NCBI GenBank assembly: GCA_964599565.1
Contig: CAZRFE010000030.1
Span: 1-29,086, forward strand
Source: JAJUFS01 sp964599565
GTDB taxonomy: Bacteria > Pseudomonadota > Gammaproteobacteria > Natronospirales > JAJUFS01
DNA: 29,086 nt
Direction: 5' to 3'
The notes beneath the pieces were generated by a model that was given only the letters and a program-made list of their open reading frames with translations, had not been told where the DNA came from and made no database searches. Made by a program: the position numbers and the translations under genes. Below are positions 20,801-29,086 of this stretch, in pieces (position 1 is the stretch's first letter; the number at the start of each line of letters is the position of its first letter).

Positions 20801-22153
20801 GTGGTGACATTCTCTCCCGACTTCCTGCTTCAGGAGTTTCCGTTTCCTGCGGCGCATCCGCGCCGTGTCTGGGTGGCATATTCCGGCGGTCTTGATTCCA
20901 CGGTCCTGCTGCACGCGCTCGCCGCGCGTCGTGATGCCCTGCCGGCCCCGCTGCACGCGGTTCATGTCAATCACAACCTGCATCCCGATTCCGCGCGCTG
21001 GGCGCGCGATTGCCAGGCGGTGTGCGATGCGCTGGACGTGCCGATGGAAAGTTTCGCGGTCACCGTCGGGAACGGCCGGGGCGTGAGCGTCGAAGCGGCA
21101 GCGCGCGATGCGCGCTACGACGTCTTTCGCGATCTGCTGGAAGACGACGAGTTGCTGCTGACCGCGCAGCACCAGGACGACCAGCTGGAAACGTTCCTGT
21201 TGCAGGCGTTTCGCGGCGCAGGCCCGCATGGCCTTGCGGCGATGCCGCGCACGGCGCGGCTTGGCCGCGGCTGGCTGCTGCGGCCATTGCTCGACTGGCC
21301 GCGTGCAGCGCTCGAGACCTGGGCGCGCGAGCGCGGACTTGCCTGGCTGGAAGATCCGAGCAACGCCGATGATCGCTTCGACCGGAATTACCTGCGCGGG
21401 CACGTCATCCCCGCGCTCAGGACACGCTGGCCTGCCGTCGCGCAGACGGTGTCGCGCAGCGCGCGGCATTGCGCGGACGCCGCGGATCTCGCGGACGAAT
21501 TTGCGGCGAACGATCTTGCGCAATGCGGTGGCGGCGGGAACACGGTTCTCGTCAGCGCGCTCTGCAGGCTGGACGTGGCGCGCCGGCGCAACGTCCTGCG
21601 TCACTGGCTGGACTGGCAAGGGTTTCCACGCCCGTCCGGAAAGAAGCTCGAACACATCCTGCACGATGTTCTCGAGGCCGCTCCCGATGCCGGGCCGTGC
21701 GTGGAATGGTCGGATGCCACGGTGCGCCGTTACCGCGACCGGCTGTACGCGGAACGCGTCCTGCCGGAACCGAAAGCAGGCGCCTGGCAGGGCGGTGCAT
21801 TTGCGCTTGGCGATAGCTGGGGAATGCTGCGGCGTGCGGTTGCGGAAACGGGACTGCCGGAATCGCAGAATGTCGAAATCCGGTTCCGCGAAGGCGGCGA
21901 GAAGATTCGCCTTCCCGGCCGCGATCATCATCACGACCTACGGAAACTTTTCCAGGAAGCCGGCGTGCTGCCGTGGCGCCGCCAACGGATTCCGCTGGTT
22001 TATGTTGACAACATGCTCGCCGCCGTCGCTGACCTGTGGATCAACGCGGATGTTGCAAGGCCCGGCGGCTGGCGCATCGCGTGGGAAGACAAGCCGCTGC
22101 TGCAGGCGCCGGAAGACATGATTTCAATTGAGGCCGAAGGCCGTTTGCCGTAA
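20801..22153 (+). CDS. tilS: tRNA(Ile)-lysidine synthetase
   Basis: Converts the wobble C34 of tRNA-Ile(CAU) to lysidine so that it reads AUA and is charged with Ile. The PP-loop ATPase motif SGGLDS is at residues 28-33, followed by HAVHVNHNLHPDS and TAQHQDDQLETFLLQAFRGAG, all N-type PP-loop landmarks; TilS-specific central and C-terminal domains follow (IRLPGRDHHHDLRKLFQEAGVLPW). I chose GTG 20801 because AGGAG sits 6 bases upstream (20790-20794), giving 450 residues; alternatives are GTG 20804, ATG 20783 and GTG 20774, which lack a good binding site. The 70-base gap before it holds only a short GC-rich inverted repeat. Confidence 0.93.
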   Translation: MVTFSPDFLLQEFPFPAAHPRRVWVAYSGGLDSTVLLHALAARRDALPAPLHAVHVNHNLHPDSARWARDCQAVCDALDVPMESFAVTVGNGRGVSVEAAARDARYDVFRDLLEDDELLLTAQHQDDQLETFLLQAFRGAGPHGLAAMPRTARLGRGWLLRPLLDWPRAALETWARERGLAWLEDPSNADDRFDRNYLRGHVIPALRTRWPAVAQTVSRSARHCADAADLADEFAANDLAQCGGGGNTVLVSALCRLDVARRRNVLRHWLDWQGFPRPSGKKLEHILHDVLEAAPDAGPCVEWSDATVRRYRDRLYAERVLPEPKAGAWQGGAFALGDSWGMLRRAVAETGLPESQNVEIRFREGGEKIRLPGRDHHHDLRKLFQEAGVLPWRRQRIPLVYVDNMLAAVADLWINADVARPGGWRIAWEDKPLLQAPEDMISIEAEGRLP

Positions 22154-22160
22154 GATTTGC

Positions 22161-22203
22161 TTCCGATTCGCGGTCAGTCCTGGCCGCGTCCCACGAATCG
22201 GAA
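22161..22203 (+). promoter_or_regulatory. pyrG leader hairpin covering the ribosome binding site
   Basis: TTCCGATTCG (22161-22170) pairs perfectly with CGAATCGGAA (22194-22203), ending six bases before the pyrG ATG. Inside, CGGTCA (22171-22176) pairs with TGGCCG (22181-22186) around a GTCC loop, leaving a 7-base bulge on the 3' side. The 3' arm contains GGAA, the only Shine-Dalgarno-like sequence for pyrG, so the fold would hide it. No T-run follows, so it is not an intrinsic terminator. Regulatory use is inferred. Confidence 0.55.
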
Positions 22204-22209
22204 ATCCGC

Positions 22210-23862
<1,653 letters not shown>

Positions 23863-23882
23863 TCCATCACCCAGGAAATTTC

Positions 23883-24719
23883 ATGAAACTCTGTCACTTC
23901 GAAGCCGGCATCGACCAACCGCTGTTCATCATCGCGGGTCCGGACACGCTTGAATCCGAACAGCTCGCGCTTGATGTTTCCGGTCATCTCAAGGAAGTGA
24001 CGGATCGACTTCGCATTCCCTACATCTTCAAGGGTTCGTTCGACAAGGCGAATCGCACGTCCGGCAGAAGCTATCGCGGGCCGGGCATCGAGGAAGGCCT
24101 GCGCATTCTCGAGAAGGTGAAGAGCGACATCGGCGTGCCGGTGCTCACCGATGTGCACGAGTACACGCCGATCGGCGAGGTTGCTGCGGTTGTCGATGTC
24201 ATCCAGACGCCGGCATTCCTCTGCCGCCAGACGGATTTCATTCACGAGGCCGCACGCCACGGCAAGCCCGTGAACATCAAGAAAGGCCAGTTTCTCTCGC
24301 CATGGGAGATGAAGAACGTCGTCGACAAGGCGCGCACGACGGGCAACGAACAGATCATGGTGTGCGAGCGCGGCTTCTCGTTCGGCTACAACAATCTCGT
24401 TTCCGACATGCGCGGCCTTGCGATCATGCGCGAGACGAAATGTCCCGTCGTGTTCGACGCGACGCACTCCGTGCAGATGCCGGGCGGGCAGGGCACGAGT
24501 TCGGGCGGCGCGCGCGAACACATCCCGGTGCTCGCACGCGCAGCGGTCGCATCAGGTGTTGCGGGCGTGTTCATGGAAATCCATCCCGATCCCGACAACG
24601 CGCTGTGCGACGGACCGAACTCCTGGCCACTCGCGCTCGCCGAAGAATTGTTCGAAACGCTCAAGGCGCTGGATGACGTCGTGAAGGCGCGCGGCTTCGT
24701 GGAAGAAAAAGTCAAGTAG
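23883..24719 (+). CDS. kdsA: 3-deoxy-D-manno-octulosonate 8-phosphate synthase with Asp at the Cys/Asn metal-site position
   Basis: Condenses phosphoenolpyruvate with arabinose 5-phosphate to Kdo8P for the LPS inner core. The ATG at 23883, after AGGAAA, gives 278 residues starting MKLCHFEAGIDQP; an upstream extension over pyrG was rejected. Conserved parts include FKGSFDKANRTSGRSYRGPG, VLTDVHEYTP, NIKKGQFLSP, FGYNNLVSDMRG, FDATHSVQ (His ligand), FMEIHPDP (Glu ligand) and CDGPNS (Asp ligand). The family's IAGPC (metal-dependent) or GGMN (metal-independent) site reads IAGPD here, placing Asp21 at the key position. The TAG stop lies inside a REP-like repeat. Followed by eno, the usual order. Confidence 0.95.
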   Translation: MKLCHFEAGIDQPLFIIAGPDTLESEQLALDVSGHLKEVTDRLRIPYIFKGSFDKANRTSGRSYRGPGIEEGLRILEKVKSDIGVPVLTDVHEYTPIGEVAAVVDVIQTPAFLCRQTDFIHEAARHGKPVNIKKGQFLSPWEMKNVVDKARTTGNEQIMVCERGFSFGYNNLVSDMRGLAIMRETKCPVVFDATHSVQMPGGQGTSSGGAREHIPVLARAAVASGVAGVFMEIHPDPDNALCDGPNSWPLALAEELFETLKALDDVVKARGFVEEKVK

Positions 24720-24742
24720 GAGCGGCTCCAGCCGCGAACGGG
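24716..24742 (+). repeat. REP-like element (GTAGGAGCGGCT type)
   Basis: GTAGGAGCGGCT (24716-24727) is followed by CC and AGCCGC (24730-24735), then GAACGGG. The palindrome GCGGCT/AGCCGC with a GTAGGA head closely resembles the abundant extragenic palindromes of xanthomonads and some pseudomonads, as I remember them. The TAG at 24717-24719 is also the kdsA stop codon. Only one copy is seen in this window. It could be a chance hairpin, but the head plus palindrome match is specific. Confidence 0.6.
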
Positions 24743-24770
24743 AACCTGTCCAGATCGCAAGGAACCAGCA

Positions 24771-26060
24771 ATGGCAAAGATCGTTGATATTCGTGCGCGC
24801 CAGATCATCGACTCGCGCGGCAATCCGACCGTGGAAGCGGACGTGCATCTCGACGGTGGCGTCATGGGCCGCGCGGCTGTTCCATCCGGTGCATCGACCG
24901 GTTCGCGCGAAGCGGTGGAGCTTCGTGATGGCGACAGGTCGCGCTGGCTTGGCAAGGGCGTGACGAAGGCGGTCGCGAACGTCAATGGCGAAATTCACAA
25001 GACCCTGCACGGCATGGATGCGGCGGACCAGGCCGCGATCGATCGCAGGATGATCGAGCTCGACGGTACCGAGAACAAGGGACGCCTCGGCGCGAATGCG
25101 CTGCTCGCGGTATCGCTGGCATGCGCAAAGGCGAGCGCGAAAGCGGCCGGCAAGCCGCTGTTCGAACATCTCGGCGGCGCCGATGCAACGGAGCTTCCCG
25201 TGCCGATGATGAACATCATCAACGGCGGCGCGCACGCAAACAACAGCGTGGACATGCAGGAGTTCATGATTCTTCCGGTCGGTGTGGCATCGCTCGCCGA
25301 AGCGCTGCGTGTCGGCGCGGAAGTCTTTCACACCTTGAAGAAGGTGCTGGACGATCGCGGCCTGAGCACGGCGGTCGGCGATGAGGGCGGCTTTGCGCCG
25401 GACCTGCCGTCGAACGAAGCCGCGCTTGACGTGATCATCGAGGCGATCGAGAAGGCGGGATACGCAACCGGCAAGGACATCCTGCTTGGTCTTGACGTTG
25501 CGTCGACCGAATTCCATCGCGATGGCGTCTATCACCTCGAGTCCGAGGGCAAGAAATTCAACGCGCAGGAATTCGCAGGCTATCTCGGCGATCTCGTCGA
25601 CCGTTATCCGATCATCACGATCGAGGACGGCATGGCGGAGAACGACTGGGACGGCTGGAAGCATCTGACGGAGAAACTTGGCGGCAAGGTGCAGCTCGTC
25701 GGCGACGACCTGTTCGTGACGAACCCGAAGATACTGCGCGAAGGCATCGACAAGGGAATCGCGAATTCCATTCTCATCAAGGTGAACCAGATCGGCACGC
25801 TCACCGAGACACTGGAAGCGATCAGGCTTGCCACCGACAATGGTTACACGGCTGTCGCTTCGCACCGTTCCGGTGAAACCGAGGACGCAACCATTGCGGA
25901 CCTTGCGGTTGCAACGACGGCGACGCAGATCAAGACCGGCTCCATGTCGCGCTCGGATCGCATCGCGAAGTACAACCAGCTGCTTCGCATCGAGGAAATG
26001 CTGGGGCGCCGCGCCACGTATCCCGGCCGCGCGGCATTCCCGAAGGGCGTTGCGCGCTGA
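24771..26060 (+). CDS. eno: Enolase
   Basis: Interconverts 2-phosphoglycerate and phosphoenolpyruvate in glycolysis; in many gammaproteobacteria it is also part of the RNA degradosome. It supplies the PEP used by KdsA just upstream. The 429-residue protein begins AKIVDIRARQIIDSRGNPTVE from ATG 24771, with AAGGAA 8 bases upstream. It has the catalytic Glu205 in VGDEGGFAP and Lys337 in LIKVNQIG. Metal ligands are in LGLDVAST, IEDGMAENDW and VGDDLFVTN; SHRSGETED is the substrate loop. No anomaly. Confidence 0.97.
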   Translation: MAKIVDIRARQIIDSRGNPTVEADVHLDGGVMGRAAVPSGASTGSREAVELRDGDRSRWLGKGVTKAVANVNGEIHKTLHGMDAADQAAIDRRMIELDGTENKGRLGANALLAVSLACAKASAKAAGKPLFEHLGGADATELPVPMMNIINGGAHANNSVDMQEFMILPVGVASLAEALRVGAEVFHTLKKVLDDRGLSTAVGDEGGFAPDLPSNEAALDVIIEAIEKAGYATGKDILLGLDVASTEFHRDGVYHLESEGKKFNAQEFAGYLGDLVDRYPIITIEDGMAENDWDGWKHLTEKLGGKVQLVGDDLFVTNPKILREGIDKGIANSILIKVNQIGTLTETLEAIRLATDNGYTAVASHRSGETEDATIADLAVATTATQIKTGSMSRSDRIAKYNQLLRIEEMLGRRATYPGRAAFPKGVAR

Positions 26061-26067
26061 CGCGCAA
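26050..26067 (+). other. Hairpin with the eno stop codon in its loop
   Basis: TTGCGCG (26050-26056) and CGCGCAA (26061-26067) form a perfect 7-base stem around CTGA, which holds the eno stop codon (TGA 26058-26060). No T-run follows and ftsB starts six bases later, so it is not an intrinsic terminator. It might influence coupling or mRNA ends. Confidence 0.45.
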
Positions 26068-26072
26068 GACTG

Positions 26073-26402
26073 ATGCGCATCCTGGCCGGAGTGCTGCTGT
26101 TGCTGCTGTTCATCCTGCAGGGACAGCTGTGGTTCGGCCAGGGCAGCCTTCCGGATCTCTGGCGGTTGCGGGATACGGTCGAGGCGCAGCAGCAGGAAAA
26201 CGCCACGCTCGAAGAACGCAACGAATCGCTCGCGGCGGAAGTGAAGGATCTCAAGAGCGGTCTTGAAGCCATCGAGGAGCGCGCGCGTTCCGAGCTTGGC
26301 ATGATCCGCAACGGCGAGACCTTCTACCAGGTGACCGACAGCGTTTCCTCCCCGGCTGCCGCTGAACAATCCGCAACGGAAGAAGTTCCCCCACATGAGT
26401 GA
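26073..26402 (+). CDS. ftsB: Cell division protein FtsB (DivIC family)
   Basis: Bitopic divisome protein that forms a complex with FtsL and FtsQ and signals septal peptidoglycan synthesis. The 109-residue product has one N-terminal membrane helix (about residues 3-17), the conserved LWFGQGSLPDL, a coiled-coil with ENATLEERNESLAAEVKDLK (about 30-62), and EERARSELGMIRNGETFYQ, which is characteristic of FtsB. The tail after residue 90 is low complexity. The last eight bases overlap the truD start. In most relatives ispD and ispF lie between ftsB and truD; here there is no room for them. Confidence 0.93.
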   Translation: MRILAGVLLLLLFILQGQLWFGQGSLPDLWRLRDTVEAQQQENATLEERNESLAAEVKDLKSGLEAIEERARSELGMIRNGETFYQVTDSVSSPAAAEQSATEEVPPHE

Positions 26403-27429
26403 ACCCCGTCTCGTCGTCCGTTTCGCGGACTATCCGTTCGCCTTCGGCAAGCCGTCGCTTGCCGGCGTGCTGCGTTCCGAACCGGCGGATTTCATCGTCG
26501 AGGAGCAGCTCGGGTTTGCGCCGGACGGCGATGGACCGCACATCATGCTGTGGATCGAGAAGACCGGCGCGAACACGGAATGGGTTGCACGGCAACTCGC
26601 GAAGGTCGTGCGCTGCCGGCCGATGGATGTCGGTTATTCCGGCATGAAGGATCGTCATGCGGTGACGCGCCAGTGGTTCAGCGTGCCGGCGCCGAAGGAC
26701 GTCGTGGACTGGCGATCGCTGGATATCGAGGGCGTGCGCGTGCTCGAAGCGCATGCGCACCGACGCAAATTGCGCCGTGGCGCGCACCGCGCGAACCGTT
26801 TCGTGCTCACGGTGCGCGATGTGCGTGGCGACGACGATCTCGATGCACGCGTGACGCGCGTGCGCGAGCAGGGTGTGCCGAATTACTTCGGTCCGCAGCG
26901 CTTCGGTCGCGATGGCGACAACGTCGTGCGCGCCGTGGATGGCGCACGCGGCGGCGTCTATCTCTCCGCGGCGCGCAGTTTTCTCTTCAACGCCGTGCTC
27001 GCCGAGCGCGTGACGCGCGGCGACTGGAACCGCCTGCTGCCAGGCGAAGCGGTGCAGCTTGACGGCAGCGGCAGTTTTTTCATGATCGATGAAATCGACG
27101 CGACGCTGCGCCAGCGGCTCGATGCGTTCGACATTCATCCCGGTGGGCCGTTGTGGGGAAAGGGTGACGCGCCCGCGCGTCTGGATGCCGCGGACATCGA
27201 GAACCGCATGGCCGCGCAGTTCCCGGAGGTCGTCGACCTCCTTGTCCGCGCGGGGATGCGCCAGGAACGCCGTGCGCTGCGCCTGCCGATTCGGGAACTC
27301 GGCATCGAGCGCCAGGACGGAAACGTCGTGCTGACCTTCGAATTGCCACCGGGCGCATTCGCGACAAGCGCGCTGCGCGAACTCATCAATGTCACAGACC
27401 GGGGAGAAAGCGATGCTGGAGCGGATTGA
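26395..27429 (+). CDS. truD: tRNA pseudouridine(13) synthase
   Basis: Isomerises U13 of tRNA-Glu to pseudouridine. The 344-residue product (E. coli 349) starts at ATG 26395 within the end of ftsB. Its catalytic Asp86 lies in GYSGMKDRHAVTRQWF, and the TruD-specific ARHKRKLR-like HAHRRKLRRGAHRANRF and PNYFGPQRFGRDGDN blocks follow. The C-terminal RRALRLPIRELG is also family-like. Its last 17 bases overlap the next gene, so the ftsB-truD-isomerase run is translationally coupled. Confidence 0.95.
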   Translation: MSEPRLVVRFADYPFAFGKPSLAGVLRSEPADFIVEEQLGFAPDGDGPHIMLWIEKTGANTEWVARQLAKVVRCRPMDVGYSGMKDRHAVTRQWFSVPAPKDVVDWRSLDIEGVRVLEAHAHRRKLRRGAHRANRFVLTVRDVRGDDDLDARVTRVREQGVPNYFGPQRFGRDGDNVVRAVDGARGGVYLSAARSFLFNAVLAERVTRGDWNRLLPGEAVQLDGSGSFFMIDEIDATLRQRLDAFDIHPGGPLWGKGDAPARLDAADIENRMAAQFPEVVDLLVRAGMRQERRALRLPIRELGIERQDGNVVLTFELPPGAFATSALRELINVTDRGESDAGAD

Positions 27430-28171
27430 ACGGGACGGCGTGCTGGAACTGCGTTTCGCGCGCCCGCCAGTGAATGCCCTGTCACCGGATTTCGTGCACG
27501 CGCTGAGAAGCGCGATCACGCAGGCGCCGGCGGAGGGCGCGCGCGCCATCGTGCTGTCCGGTCAGCCGGGCATGTTCTCCGCGGGACTCGATGTTCCCGC
27601 GCTGCTCGCGCTCGATGCAGCGGCGATGCATGAATTCTGGAAGCATTTCTTCGACCTGATCGGTGCGATCGCGGCATCGCCAGTGCCGATCGCGGCCGCG
27701 ATCACAGGCCACAGTCCGGCGGGTGGCGCGGTGCTCGCGCTGTACTGCGATTACCGCGTGATGGCGGAAGGCGATTACCGGATCGGGCTCAACGAAGTGC
27801 AGGTGGGCCTGCCGCTGCCGGCGATCGTGCATGCCGCACTTGCACGGCAGATCGGCGCGCGGCAGGCGGAACGTCTCGCGGTGCCAGGGCTCATGATCGA
27901 CCCCGCGGAAGCACAACGCATCGGGCTCATCGATGAACTGGCGCCGGTCGACGGCGTCATTGCGACGGCGCGCGCATGGTGCGCGCAACTGCTCACGCTG
28001 CCGCCATCGGCGATGAAGATCACGCGCGATCTCGCGCGTGCGGATATCGTCAACCTGTTCGGGACGCTCGGCGACGGCGATTATCGCCGCATGACGGAGG
28101 CGTGGTTCGGACAGGAAACGCAGGCGACCATGCGCGCGCTGATGGAGAAACTGAAAAGCCGGAAGGGCTGA
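27413..28171 (+). CDS. Crotonase-fold protein, likely delta3,delta2-enoyl-CoA isomerase
   Basis: A 252-residue member of the enoyl-CoA hydratase/isomerase superfamily. The fold's oxyanion-hole segments are MFSAGLDV (residues 54-61) and HSPAGGAV (100-107). Hydratases carry two catalytic Glu. Here the first position, after the AGG, is Leu/Val, and only Glu128 in IGLNEVQVGLPLP remains. HSPAGGAVLALYCDYR followed by IGLNE closely recalls mitochondrial enoyl-CoA isomerase 1, which uses a single Glu, so isomerisation of 3-enoyl-CoA during unsaturated fatty acid oxidation is the best guess. I chose ATG 27413 with GGGGAG at 27401-27406, although ATG 27389 is in frame. It overlaps truD by 17 bases; no other fatty acid oxidation gene is near. 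Function is moderately sure. Confidence 0.85.
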   Translation: MLERIERDGVLELRFARPPVNALSPDFVHALRSAITQAPAEGARAIVLSGQPGMFSAGLDVPALLALDAAAMHEFWKHFFDLIGAIAASPVPIAAAITGHSPAGGAVLALYCDYRVMAEGDYRIGLNEVQVGLPLPAIVHAALARQIGARQAERLAVPGLMIDPAEAQRIGLIDELAPVDGVIATARAWCAQLLTLPPSAMKITRDLARADIVNLFGTLGDGDYRRMTEAWFGQETQATMRALMEKLKSRKG

Positions 28172-28315
28172 TCAGTACCCCAGCAGGCCGAGTGCGCCGA
28201 CGACGATCAGGTAGATCGCGACGATGTAGTTGAGCAGCCGCGGGCGAACGAGGATGAGAATGCCCGCGATGAGCGCAAGCAGCGCGGCGAAGTCGATGGT
28301 GAAATGAATGTTCAT
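28172..28315 (-). CDS. Small two-helix membrane protein, DUF3096-like
   Basis: A 47-residue protein with two hydrophobic helices (about residues 8-23 and 28-46) joined by a short VRPRLLN turn, ending LGLLGY. This matches my memory of the DUF3096 family, whose function is unknown. The ATG at 28313-28315 has a strong purine-rich binding site (AGGAAGGGG) upstream on the minus strand, so the short start is preferred over a 39-codon extension. It follows the Smr gene by 40 bases on the same strand. It meets the isomerase gene tail to tail with no gap: the two stop codons form the palindrome TGATCA (28169-28174). Confidence 0.85.
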   Translation of the reverse strand: MNIHFTIDFAALLALIAGILILVRPRLLNYIVAIYLIVVGALGLLGY

Positions 28316-28355
28316 GCGTTTCCCCTTCCTGTGATGTGTCCGATATTCGAGTGGC

Positions 28356-28904
28356 TCAGACCTTAAGCAGCACCAGCACGGCACCGGTGCCGCCATCCAC
28401 GGCGCGCGCGCTTGCAAACGCGATGACGTCATCCCGGCGTCGCAGCACGCTGGCCGTCTTCCCCTTCAGCACGGGTCCTGCCGGGCCCGAGCGCAGCCCC
28501 TTGCCGTGGATGATGCGTACACATTGCCAGCGCTCACTGCGCGCTTCGGCAAGAAAGGCGCGGATGGCGTCGCCGGCCTGGCGCTCGTTCAATCCATGCA
28601 GGTCGGCTTCCGCGGCGATCCGGTAATGACCGCGGCGCAATTGCCGCAGCACGCGCGGGTTCATGCCCGTGCGCAGGTAGAGGAGTTCCTCGCCGGTCTC
28701 GATTTCAGCGGCAAACGGATCGTTGGCGAGGCTCTCACCCAGCACGTCCGCTTCATCGGCCTTGCTGAAGCGCGGCACGGGGTGCGGCCTTTCGCCGCGC
28801 CTCGCGATCTCGACCTTCGGCAGCGGACGCACGTCGCGCATCGCTTCGCGAAACGCCTGGAAATCGTCGTCGTGTTCCTCGCGCGAATCGGGTTCGTCGT
28901 TCAT
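28356..28904 (-). CDS. Smr-domain (MutS2 C-terminal-like) endonuclease family protein
   Basis: A 182-residue protein with an acidic N-terminal region (EPDSREEHDDD) and a C-terminal Smr domain showing DLHG (101-104), HGKG (133-136) and GGTGA (171-175). Its length and layout match gammaproteobacterial SmrA/SmrB. SmrB is known to cut mRNA at collided ribosomes, but its HGHGK signature differs from the HGKG here, which is closer to SmrA, so I give no symbol. The ATG at 28902-28904 gives the family-like start; an upstream extension over the intergenic region is unsupported. Probably cotranscribed with the small membrane protein downstream and divergent from surE. Confidence 0.88.
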   Translation of the reverse strand: MNDEPDSREEHDDDFQAFREAMRDVRPLPKVEIARRGERPHPVPRFSKADEADVLGESLANDPFAAEIETGEELLYLRTGMNPRVLRQLRRGHYRIAAEADLHGLNERQAGDAIRAFLAEARSERWQCVRIIHGKGLRSGPAGPVLKGKTASVLRRRDDVIAFASARAVDGGTGAVLVLLKV

Positions 28905-28935
28905 GGCCGTGCCTGTGCGGTCAGCGGGGTTCCGG

Positions 28936-28941
28936 TATAGT
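28936..28941 (+). promoter_or_regulatory. Possible surE -10 element
   Basis: TATAGT (28936-28941) in the 129-base Smr/surE divergent gap is a good -10 match. The bases 17 upstream (CTGTGC) are a poor -35. It would yield a leader of about 85 bases. I see no clear promoter for the Smr gene on the minus strand and no other element in the gap. Confidence 0.4.
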
Positions 28942-29033
28942 AACGCCAATCCCGGGGCCGGCATTGCCACCGTCGCACAGCCCGGAAAGACAGCCGCGGT
29001 ACCGAACAACGACTCATCGCCGGGGATCACAGC

Positions 29034-29086
29034 TTGCACGTGCTTGTCAGTAACGACGACGGATTCCGCGAGGAGGGAATCCGCTG
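29034..29086 (+). CDS. surE: 5'-nucleotidase / survival protein SurE (N-terminal fragment)
   Basis: Only the first 17 codons are in the window. They read (M)HVLVSNDDGFREEGIR, matching the SurE start MRILLSNDDG, with metal-binding Asp8 and Asp9. SurE is a metal-dependent nucleoside monophosphate phosphatase linked to stationary-phase survival. The start is TTG 29034 by alignment, with a GGGGA about eight bases upstream; GTG 29040 would remove two residues. In many gammaproteobacteria surE directly follows truD; here three genes intervene. Confidence 0.88.
   Translation, partial: MHVLVSNDDGFREEGIR

Overview
This GC-rich window carries one almost unbroken block of housekeeping genes from a Gammaproteobacterium. 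The gene order matches the Xanthomonadales/Nevskiales/Steroidobacterales side of the class: uppS-cdsA-rseP follow frr, KdsA resembles the xanthomonad form, and a REP-like repeat of xanthomonad/pseudomonad type sits after kdsA. This placement is inference from synteny and remembered family sequences; no search was run.

Layout. On the minus strand at the left are glnD (cut by the window edge) and map, diverging from rpsB. From about 2.7 to 28.2 kb everything is on the plus strand: translation (rpsB, tsf, frr), pyrimidine nucleotide supply (pyrH, pyrG), undecaprenyl and phospholipid precursors (uppS, cdsA), envelope proteolysis and outer membrane assembly (rseP, bamA, skp), lipid A synthesis (lpxD, fabZ, lpxA, lpxB), rnhB, dnaE, accA, tilS, kdsA, eno, ftsB, truD and an enoyl-CoA isomerase-like gene. 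Two minus-strand genes follow (an Smr-domain protein and a 47-residue DUF3096-like membrane protein), then the first codons of surE on the plus strand. Most neighbours overlap or lie within a few tens of bases of each other, so translational coupling is widespread. Eight of the 25 genes have a best-supported GTG or TTG start. The longest non-coding stretch is the 231-base map/rpsB divergent region; no gap exceeds 300 bases.

How it works together. The block couples envelope building (isoprenoid carrier, phospholipid, lipid A, Kdo, BamA insertion, Skp chaperone, RseP stress protease, FtsB division) to growth-related functions. The most notable point is an absence. All three methylerythritol-phosphate pathway genes that normally sit in this block (dxr beside cdsA/rseP, and ispD-ispF between ftsB and truD) are cleanly missing, although uppS, which consumes the products of isoprenoid synthesis, is present. 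Either they have moved or another route (mevalonate) is used. Other points of interest are an Asp at the Cys/Asn metal-site position of KdsA, a Met at the acyl-chain ruler position of LpxA, a Lys/Ala/Pro-rich tail on ribosomal protein S2, a strong hairpin attenuator between rpsB and tsf, and a leader hairpin covering the pyrG ribosome binding site. I found no mobile element, CRISPR array, tRNA or rRNA, and nothing that looks like a wholly new multigene system.
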